Assembly (NCBI RefSeq): GCF_014873145.1
Contig: NZ_JADBEK010000001.1
Location: 5,580,001 to 5,644,000 of the forward strand
From: Nonomuraea angiospora
GTDB lineage: Bacteria; Actinomycetota; Actinomycetes; Streptosporangiales; Streptosporangiaceae
Direction of reading: 5' to 3'
DNA: 64,000 bases
Shown: one piece after another, positions 52,594-61,331 of the stretch
Layout: each line of letters begins with the position of its first letter
Position numbering within the stretch: position 1 is the stretch's first letter
Translations under genes and position numbers: made by a program
Notes under the pieces: model-generated
What the model was told of the DNA's origin: nothing
Database searches by the model: none
Seen by the model: only the letters and a program-made list of their open reading frames with translations

Positions 52594-53250
52594 TCAGGCC
52601 GGGGCGTAGTGCGCGTTGACGGCGGGCTGGCCGGTGTAGTTGGGGCCGGCCTGGTCGTCCGCGCCCAGGTAGCGGTACGGGAGGTCGAGGCGGATGCGGC
52701 CCCGGCAGCTGATCCTCCTGGTACGCCCGTCGTACGTCATCCCTTGCGAGCGCAGGGCGTTGGTCAGGCGGCGGCCGGCGGGGGCGCCGTCCGGGAGGCG
52801 GATGCTGCGGATGTCGAAGTTGGCGACGAAGAGGCCGTCTTCGGTGAGCCAGTCGGCGGCCTTCGCCAGGAGCGCAAGCTTGTCGCCGATGTAGTGCAGG
52901 CCGTGCACGCAGGTGATGAGGTCGAACGGGGCATCGGGGCGCCAGGTGGCGGCGGAGGCGGCGATCAGTCGCAGTCGTGGCGGTCTCGGCGGGCAGGCGA
53001 AGAAGTCGACCAGGTCCACGCCCACGATCTCGGCGTCCTGTCCGAGCTGTGCGGCGGCCTCGTTGAGGGCGTTCGCCGTGCCGCAGCACAGGTCCAGCCA
53101 GCGCGCCGGGCGGGCTTTCGTGGCGCGGAGCACGTCGATGACGTCGATGCCGAGCTCGCGGTTGTAGGAGGGGAGGCGGCGTTCGCGGTTCATCAGGCTG
53201 TTGGCCACGACGGGCGAGTCCTCCAGCTCGTCGTCCATGGTCAGCGGCAT
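52594..53250 (-). CDS. Class I SAM-dependent methyltransferase
   Basis: 218 residues from the ATG at 53250 (a second ATG four codons on). LDLCCGTANALNEAA is motif I; VGVDLVDFF motif II; FDLITCVHGLHYIGDK the acceptor loop. Substrate unknown. It precedes, in divergent orientation, two receptor kinase genes. Confidence 0.87.
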   Translation of the reverse strand: MPLTMDDELEDSPVVANSLMNRERRLPSYNRELGIDVIDVLRATKARPARWLDLCCGTANALNEAAAQLGQDAEIVGVDLVDFFACPPRPPRLRLIAASAATWRPDAPFDLITCVHGLHYIGDKLALLAKAADWLTEDGLFVANFDIRSIRLPDGAPAGRRLTNALRSQGMTYDGRTRRISCRGRIRLDLPYRYLGADDQAGPNYTGQPAVNAHYAPA

Positions 53251-53382
53251 GATCGCACCCTTCTGGCCGCGCCCCGGGCTACCGGAAGGTTTCCGACAGA
53301 TCCGGAACTTCGCCACAAATCCGCATGCAGTCGCTATCGTACGTAACGATCACCCGCCCCCGCCTCAGGAGTCACTTCTCTC

Positions 53383-55211
<1,829 letters not shown>

Positions 55212-55215
<4 letters not shown>

Positions 55216-57089
55216 TGACGCCGGAGGCCATCGGCCCGTATCGGGTGGTCAAGCAGCTCGGCGAGGGCGGCCAGGGCGTGGTCTACCTGGCCACCGCACC
55301 CGACGGCACCCCGGTGGCCGTCAAGGCGCTGCACGAGGGGCTGCCGGGTGACGGCCGGTTCGCGAAGGAGATCGCGGCCGCGCGGCGGGTGGAGCCGTTC
55401 TGCATCGCGCAGGTGCTGGACGCCTCGCTGGGCGGCCCACGGCCGTACATCGTGACCGAGTACGTGGAAGGCCCCTCCCTCCACCAGGCCGGCCGCCACA
55501 GCGGGGCCGACCTGCAACGGCTCGCCGTCGCCACGGCCACCGCGCTGGCCGCCATCCACCGGGCCGGCGTCGTCCACCGGGACTTCAAGCCCGCGAACGT
55601 GCTGCTCGGACGCGACGGGCCGCGCGTCATCGACTTCGGCATCGCCCGGGCCATGGACGCGGCGCTGACCCGTACCAGCAGCGTCGTGGGGACGCCCGCC
55701 TACATGGCGCCCGAGCAGTTCATGGGCGCCGCCGCGGGTCCGGCGGTGGACGTGTTCGCGTGGGGGGCCGTCATGGTGTACGCGGCCACGGGCGCCCCGC
55801 CGTTCGGCAACGACTCCGTGCCCGCGGTGCTCAGGCGGATCCAGTACGAGGAGCCGCAGCTCGGCGGGGTGCCGGAGCCGCTGCGCTCGATCGTGTACGC
55901 CTGCCTGGCCAAGGATCCGGCGGCCCGGCCCGCCATGCACGACGTCCTCTTCCAGCTGATCGGCGGTCAGGCGCCTCCTCCGTCTCCAGGCGGTCCGGCA
56001 GGTCCGCCGGCCTCGGGCTCAGCACCCCTGGGCTCAGGGCACGCGGGCCCGGCGGCGTTTCCCGGTCCGGCGGCGTCTCCAGGAGCGGCGGCGTTCCCAG
56101 GCGGCCCGGCGCACGTGGCCGCCCCAAGCCCGGCGTACCCAGGAGCGGCGGCGTTTCCGGGGCCGGTCGGGTTTCCGGGAGGGTCCGCGCATGGGGCCGG
56201 CCCTGGTCAGGTGCCTTTCCCTGCCGGACCAGGGCCAGCGCATAGGGCCGGCCCTGGTCAGGTGCCTTTCCCTCCCGGACCCCATGGGCCGGGCCCGAGC
56301 CGGAGGGGGCCCGGGCAGTATCCCGGCGGGCCGTTTCCGCACCAGCCGCCGATCGCCCACCTCCAGACCAACCCCGGACGGGCGGCCTCCGGCAACGGGC
56401 GCGTCCTCGCGTTCCTGGCCGGCGGGACCGCGGTCGTCGTGACCGGTGCCGTGGTGGCCGCCTGGGCCTGGGCGCCGTGGTGGCCCGGCCGGGCCACCAC
56501 CGCCAACATCGTCACGGCCTCCACCCCGACCGTCTCCGACCCGGGCACGGGGGCGAAGGGGTCCGCCAAGACCCCGCACCCCTCCAAGACCGCCAAGACC
56601 CCGAAGACCCCGAAAACTCCCAAGACCTCCACGACCCCCAAGGCCACCGCCCCGACCCGTCCCACCGCCGAGCCCACGGTCAGCCGAACGACCGAGCCCA
56701 CCACGAGGCCCAGCACCTCCAAACCGACCGAGCCCACCACGAGGCCCAGCACCTCCAAACCGACCGCGACCAGCGGCGGCGGGGTGAAGTCGGTGACCTT
56801 CCGGTTCGAGGGCTACAAGCTGAGCGACTGCTGGCGTAACGACACGAACATCTGGGCCACGGTCTCGGCCACGGGCACCTACAGCTACCGATGGCTCGTC
56901 AACGGCCAGAACCAGGGCAGGCAGGAGGGCACGGCGTCGTCGAAACCCCTGCTGCCGTCCATCACGTGGAAGGGCGCCGGCACGTACAACGTCGTCTTCG
57001 AGGTGGTCACCCCCACGAGCTTCAGGAAGAGCGCCACGGTGAAGATCTGCAGCAACAGCGAGAGCTGGGGCGAGGAGTGGCCGGACTAG
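55212..57089 (+). CDS. Receptor-like Ser/Thr protein kinase, paralogue of the preceding gene
   Basis: 625 residues from ATG 55212. Kinase domain about 8-260 with GEGGQGVVYLA, VAVKALH, HRDFKPAN, DFG, APE. A Pro/Gly/Ala-rich region (about 262-400) precedes a helix (VLAFLAGGTAVVVTGAVVAAWAWAP), then a Lys/Thr/Pro stalk with PTTRPSTSKPTE repeats and a Cys-flanked module (SDCWRND ... VKICSNS) with YRWLVNG. About 180 bp of the kinase domain are identical in DNA to the upstream gene. The stop shares CTAG with the convergent pseudogene. Confidence 0.9.
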
Positions 57090-57928
57090 CCTCGGCCCTT
57101 GGCCAGCAGCTCCTCGAACGTGGTCGCGGGGTGGCCGGTGAGCGTGGGGATCCCGTCGTCGACCCCCTCCAGCTCACCGGCGGCGATGGCCTCGTACGTC
57201 GACACCCACGCCGCCACCTGCCACCCGGGCGCGTTGTAGCCGCGCCGGGACTCGTACGCCTCTTCGACCGTCTCCGGGTGGTACGTGATCGTCCGCCCGG
57301 TCGCCCTGGTCAGCGCGGCGGCCACCTCGTCCAGCGTCAGGGCCTGCGGCCCAGTGAGGTCGTAGGTCGCGCCCTCGTGCGCGCCCGGGTCCAGCAGGAC
57401 GGCGGCCGCCGCCTCCGCGATGTCGTCCTGGGCCACCGCCGCGACCCGCCCCTGCCCGGCCGGGCCGCGGATCACGCCGTCCTCCCCCGCCATGCCCGGC
57501 AGGAAGTCGGCGTACAGGTTGTCACGCAGGAAGGTGAAGGGCAGGCCGCTGTCTCAGATGTGCTGCTCGGTGGCCCAATGGTCGCGCGCCAGTGTGAACG
57601 TAGCGTCCGGGGCGGCACCGTAGAACGAGATGTACACCAGGTGGTCGACCCCGGCGTCGCGCGCGGCGTCCACGAAAGTGCGATGCCGGTCGAGGCGGTC
57701 GGCGCTCTCCGACGCGGACACGAACAGCACGGTCGAGGCCCCTTCGAGGGCCCGCCGCACCGCGCCGGCGTCGCCGTACTCGGCGCTGACCGCCCTCGCG
57801 CCCGCGAGCGGGGCGACGCGGCCGGCCTGCCGTGAGACGAGCCGCTGCTCGGCCCCGGCGGCGGCGAGCAGCGCGGCCACCCGCCCGCCGAGGCGGCCGG
57901 TGGCACCGGTGGTGACGATGAGGCCCAT
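57086..57928 (-). pseudogene. NmrA/azoreductase-like NAD(P)-binding gene broken by an in-frame TGA
   Basis: The frame opens with VTTGATGRLGGRVAALLAAAGAE (Rossmann) and runs through DHLVYISFYGAAPDATFTLARDHWATEQHI. It then meets TGA at 57556-57554 (codon 125) and continues in the same frame with DSGLPFTFLRDNLYADFLPG to residue 280. The expected residue at the stop is Arg in ATEQHIRDSG, so CGA to TGA is the likely lesion. Without it this would be a normal 280-residue SDR of the NAD(P)H:quinone reductase type. A restart at ATG 57493 could give the C-terminal half only. Confidence 0.8.
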
Positions 57929-58015
57929 GCCGTCACCCTATTGCGTCCGGAGCTGTCAACCAGGCGTCCCCGTGCCCCGTCTCCTCATGGTCCCCATCCG
58001 TCGCAAGGAGTCGCC

Positions 58016-58756
58016 GTGCGTGTTCTGCTGCTCGTCCCAGCCGCCACCCTGTTGCTCTCGTCCGCCCCCGCCCAGCCCGACGTCGTGGAGTACGCGTGCA
58101 AGGTCCGCGCCACGGGCCAGACGCAGGACGTGAAGGTCGAGGTCGAGCTGACGGTGCCCACGGACGCGCAGGTGGGCGAGGAGATGGCCATCGGCTGGCA
58201 GGGCTCGTACGTGGAGGGCTCCGAGTTACGCGCACCCACCACGGGCCTGGGGGACGACCTCAACCTGTACGCGTACGCGGGCATCAGCGGCATCGACAAG
58301 CTGACGTCGGCCACCGGCGTCGCCGCGATCGGGCCGATCATCCCCGGGGCACCCGTCCCACTCCCCGCGACGACGGTCAACCTGAAGACGAGATCCAAGA
58401 ACCCGGGCACCGGCACCGTGCACGCGGCCTCCATCAACTTCGGCACCAGCTCCAGCGACCGCGCGATCGAGTGCGAGGTCAAGGACAAGGACGCCCTGAC
58501 GAAGCACCCCCTCACCATCCCGGGAACCGGCGACACCACGAGCCCCAGTGACAGCGCCAGCGAGAGCCCCAGTGACAGCCCCAGCCCCGGCGAGACGGAG
58601 ACGAAGACCAGGACCCCGGCGGGCGCGGCCGACACGGGTGGCGGTGGTGAGGCGGGGCCCGATGGGCGGGTGCTGGTGGGAGTGGGGTCGCTGCTCGTCC
58701 TCGCCTCCGTAACCGGCCTGGTCCTGCGGCGACGCAGGCTTGTAGCGGGCTTGTAG
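58016..58756 (+). CDS. Cell-surface protein with C-terminal membrane anchor (DUF6801-like)
   Basis: 246 residues from GTG 58016, with AAGGAG at five bases. Signal peptide VRVLLLVPAATLLLSSAPAQ. The mature domain VEYACKVRATGQTQDVKVEVELTVP resembles DUF6801 beta-sandwich surface proteins, with a Cys pair. A Ser/Pro/Asp-rich stretch leads to a C-terminal helix and RRRRL tail, as for surface anchoring, but without LPxTG. Its last codons overlap the heptamer repeats that precede the peptide gene. Confidence 0.72.
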   Translation: MRVLLLVPAATLLLSSAPAQPDVVEYACKVRATGQTQDVKVEVELTVPTDAQVGEEMAIGWQGSYVEGSELRAPTTGLGDDLNLYAYAGISGIDKLTSATGVAAIGPIIPGAPVPLPATTVNLKTRSKNPGTGTVHAASINFGTSSSDRAIECEVKDKDALTKHPLTIPGTGDTTSPSDSASESPSDSPSPGETETKTRTPAGAADTGGGGEAGPDGRVLVGVGSLLVLASVTGLVLRRRRLVAGL

Positions 58757-58768
58757 CGGCCCTGTAGG
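58740..58768 (+). promoter_or_regulatory. Candidate SARP box: three heptamers at 11-bp period
   Basis: TTGTAGC (58740-58746), TTGTAGC (58751-58757) and CTGTAGG (58762-58768), each spaced by 4 bases. This is the known layout of SARP/AfsR-type sites, which sit over the -35 region. A TGATCG hexamer begins 8 bases after the third repeat, the usual distance to the -10. An AfsR/SARP-type regulator lies at 61332-64000. Confidence 0.6.
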
Positions 58769-58841
58769 ACCTGGGCTGATCGTTTACGGCAGAGGGGCGC
58801 AAGGACAAGGCCCCCGGTCCCGAACAACGAGGGAGAGTCCC

Positions 58842-58919
58842 ATGGTCAAGACCGTTCGCCGGTACGCCAAGTACGCCATCAGCACGCTGTCGACCGCGGT
58901 TTTCGTCCTCAACGGCTGA
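58842..58919 (+). CDS. 25-residue peptide, putative precursor or signal peptide
   Basis: ATG 58842 with GAGGGAGAG eight bases upstream. The product starts MVKTVRRYAK, basic, and ends STAVFVLNG, hydrophobic; a charged head and a hydrophobic tail of about 14 residues ending Asn-Gly. No homologue recognised. It lies right behind the heptamer repeats, and is followed by a strong hairpin and the adenylate-forming enzyme gene. The ribosome site, codon use and position support it being translated, though a 25-codon gene cannot be proved by eye. Confidence 0.6.
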   Translation: MVKTVRRYAKYAISTLSTAVFVLNG

Positions 58920-58926
58920 CACCCAG

Positions 58927-58959
58927 GTGTCCCCCGGGCGCTCCGGGCCTGGGGGACAC
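58927..58959 (+). terminator. Strong hairpin between peptide gene and ligase gene
   Basis: GTGTCCCCCGGGC pairs with GCCTGGGGGACAC (13 bp with one G-T) around a 7-base loop, 7 bases after the peptide stop. No T-run follows, so it is more likely a stabiliser or partial terminator that raises peptide mRNA over downstream mRNA. Confidence 0.65.
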
Positions 58960-58988
58960 ACTGCACCATCGCGACAGGAGGGCGAGGC

Positions 58989-60371
58989 GTGTTCGGCACA
59001 GCGGTGCGGCAACTGGGCTACGCGTGGACGATGATGTCCGGCCGCAGGTTCCGGATCAAGGACGTGCGGGCGCTGGTGGAGGACACGCGGGCGACCATGG
59101 AGGCGTTCGGGTCGCCCGGCGAGGGCTCCGACGACATGCTCGCCGCCGCCGACCCGGAGATTCAGGAGGACCTCACGAAGCGGCGCCTGCGCCGGACGAT
59201 CCGGCACGCCCGCGCGGAGGTCCCGTACTACCGCGGCCTGGAGTCGGACGACCTGGCCGGCATCGCGCCCACCCCCAAGCAGGCGCTGCGCGGCATGTCC
59301 GCCGCGTTCGTCTCCGAGCTGGCCCGTCCCGCCGTGCTCGCGCACACGACCGGCACGACCGGCAGCCCCACGCTCGTGTGGTTCTCCGCGTACGAGATCG
59401 AGCTGATGTCGTCGATGGCGGCGCTCGCCGCGATGCTGAACGGCGGCCTGCGCTCCGAGCACCTGTGGGCCAATGCCATCAGCTCCCGTTCCATCGCCCA
59501 GATCGTGGCCGAGCGGGCGGTGCCGATGACGGGCGCGGGCTTCGTACACCTCGGCATGATCGACCCGCGCGCCACCCTCGACCGGCTGGCCACCCCGATG
59601 CACGTCCCCGGCAAGCAGCCCCTCATCACGCACCTGAACGTGACCGCCTCCTATCTGGCCGCGCTGGTGCAGGAGGCCGAGCGCGGCGGCTGGAGCCCGC
59701 GCGACTTCGGGCTCGTCGAGGTGACGTCCGGCGGCGAGGTGCTCACCGACGCGCTGCGCCTGCGGGCGGAGGAGGCCCTGGGGGCCAGGGTCTACGACGG
59801 CTACTCCATGACCGAGGTCGCGCCCGTCACCGGGCGGGTCTGCGACGACGGTCACCTGCATCTCCCCGCCGACCAGGGTCTGATCGAGGTGCTCGACCCG
59901 GTCACCATGGAGCCCGCCGGGCCGGACGCGCTCGGCGTCCTGGTCATCACCCCCTTCTCCACCTTCCGCGACACCACGCTGCTGCTGCGCTACGTCACCG
60001 GCGACCTGGTCAGAACCCTGCCCGAGCCGCCCACGTGCGCGCTGGCGGCGATCCCGGCGACCTCCCGCATCCTGGGACGCGCGGTGGACGGCGACGTGAC
60101 CACCCGTGACGTGCTGGACCTGCTGCAGGCCGAGCACGCGCTGCCGCTGCCGACCAGGTTCGCGGTCGAGGACGGGATCCTGCACGTCGTGTCGGGCAAG
60201 GACGACCCGGCGCTGCTCGGCCGGCTGGAGGAGCGGGCCGCCGCGACGAAGCTCGAGGGCATCGTGCTGGTCGAGAGCCCCGACGACCTGCCGCGCCCCT
60301 GCCACGTCCGGGCGGACCTGATCGAGCAGAGCTTCGAGCACGCCGCGCACCTCCCGATCGGAGTCCGATGA
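58989..60371 (+). CDS. PaaK-like adenylate-forming enzyme (phenylacetate-CoA ligase / F390 synthetase group)
   Basis: 460 residues from GTG 58989, with GGAGG seven bases upstream. AHTTGTTGSPTLVWFS is the ATP-binding loop, VEVTSGGEVL and YDGYSMTEVAPVTG the A4/A5 core, LLRYVTGDLV the A7 motif with its Asp, and VDGDVTTRDVLDLL near A8. It should activate a carboxylate as an acyl-AMP; the acceptor is unknown. No phenylacetate genes nearby. The stop overlaps the membrane-protein start as ATGA. With the peptide gene it may act on the peptide's carboxylate or acylate it. Confidence 0.82.
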   Translation: MFGTAVRQLGYAWTMMSGRRFRIKDVRALVEDTRATMEAFGSPGEGSDDMLAAADPEIQEDLTKRRLRRTIRHARAEVPYYRGLESDDLAGIAPTPKQALRGMSAAFVSELARPAVLAHTTGTTGSPTLVWFSAYEIELMSSMAALAAMLNGGLRSEHLWANAISSRSIAQIVAERAVPMTGAGFVHLGMIDPRATLDRLATPMHVPGKQPLITHLNVTASYLAALVQEAERGGWSPRDFGLVEVTSGGEVLTDALRLRAEEALGARVYDGYSMTEVAPVTGRVCDDGHLHLPADQGLIEVLDPVTMEPAGPDALGVLVITPFSTFRDTTLLLRYVTGDLVRTLPEPPTCALAAIPATSRILGRAVDGDVTTRDVLDLLQAEHALPLPTRFAVEDGILHVVSGKDDPALLGRLEERAAATKLEGIVLVESPDDLPRPCHVRADLIEQSFEHAAHLPIGVR

Positions 60372-61327
60372 CCGCGCACGTCCTGGGCCTGCACACGCTC
60401 ATCGCGCTGACCGTCGCGCTGGCGGCCCTGTTCCTGTCCCGGTACGAGATCCCGCGCCCGCCGGTCGGCAAGTTCGTCGGGTCCGACATCGCCGTCATGA
60501 TCGTGGCGCTGGTGGCGATGCCGTTCGCGTACCTGCACATCCCCGTCGGCGTCGTCGTGACGGTCTTCGGCGTCGTGGTGTTCACGCTCACGCAGCTCAC
60601 GCTGGCGCCGGTGCTCGGCGGGCGGACGGCGGCGATCGCGGCGGCGGTGCTGGTCGGCGGCGACGTGGCCGCGTACTTCGCCGGCTGGGAGCCCGCCGTC
60701 CTCGTGCTGAACGACGTGGCGGTGATCCTGCTCGTCGTGGGGGTGGTCAACCTCTGGGTCCAGACGGCCGTCACCCCGGCCCAGGTGGCCGCCCTGGCCG
60801 CCGCGCTGACCTGCTACGACACGCTCGCCACCGGGCTCAGCTCGCTCACGCTCGACTTCGTGGCGCGGCTGGACGGGCTGCCGTTCGCGCCGGTGCTGGC
60901 CACCCGCTACGGCGCCGACGCCTCGCTCGTCGGGCTGGGCGACTGCCTCATGCTCACGTTGTGGCCGCTGGTGGCGTACAAGAGGTACGGCAGGCGCGCC
61001 GGCTGGCTGGCCGCCGGGATCGACGCCGCGCTGCTGGCCGTCGCGGCCACGGCCTTCCTGGCCGGGAGCGGCGCGATCCCGCTGCTGACCCCGCTCGGCC
61101 CGCTCATCGTCGCGCAGTGGCTCTTCTGGCGCACCCGCCCCGTCCCGGCGCCGTCGCGGCCGGTGGTGGAGCGGGCGCTGGGCGAGGCGATCCCCGCGGG
61201 CGTGTGGGTGGCGCTGGCGGACGGCGAGATCGTGGGCGAGGGCCCCACGCCGGGAAGCGCCCGGCGGGCGGCCCGGCAGTCGGGCCTCGAGACCGTCCCC
61301 GTGGTGCGGCACCGCCCCGCCGAATGA
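60368..61327 (+). CDS. Putative GxGD-type intramembrane aspartyl protease
   Basis: 319 residues with about eight to nine hydrophobic helices. LTCYDTLATGLSSLTLDF (Asp151) and VGLGDCLMLTLWPLVAYK (Asp192) match the YD and GxGD motifs of presenilin/signal-peptide peptidase, 41 residues apart on successive helices. LLTPLGPLIVA further on recalls the PAL motif. A short soluble tail ends it. It is coupled to the ligase gene and follows the peptide gene, so it may cut that peptide in the membrane. The family assignment is by motif only. Confidence 0.6.
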   Translation: MTAHVLGLHTLIALTVALAALFLSRYEIPRPPVGKFVGSDIAVMIVALVAMPFAYLHIPVGVVVTVFGVVVFTLTQLTLAPVLGGRTAAIAAAVLVGGDVAAYFAGWEPAVLVLNDVAVILLVVGVVNLWVQTAVTPAQVAALAAALTCYDTLATGLSSLTLDFVARLDGLPFAPVLATRYGADASLVGLGDCLMLTLWPLVAYKRYGRRAGWLAAGIDAALLAVAATAFLAGSGAIPLLTPLGPLIVAQWLFWRTRPVPAPSRPVVERALGEAIPAGVWVALADGEIVGEGPTPGSARRAARQSGLETVPVVRHRPAE

Positions 61328-61331
61328 CAGG

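Noticed and set aside
57086..57493. Independent 135-residue protein
   Set aside because: It is the in-frame continuation of the azoreductase-like gene after a single stop codon.
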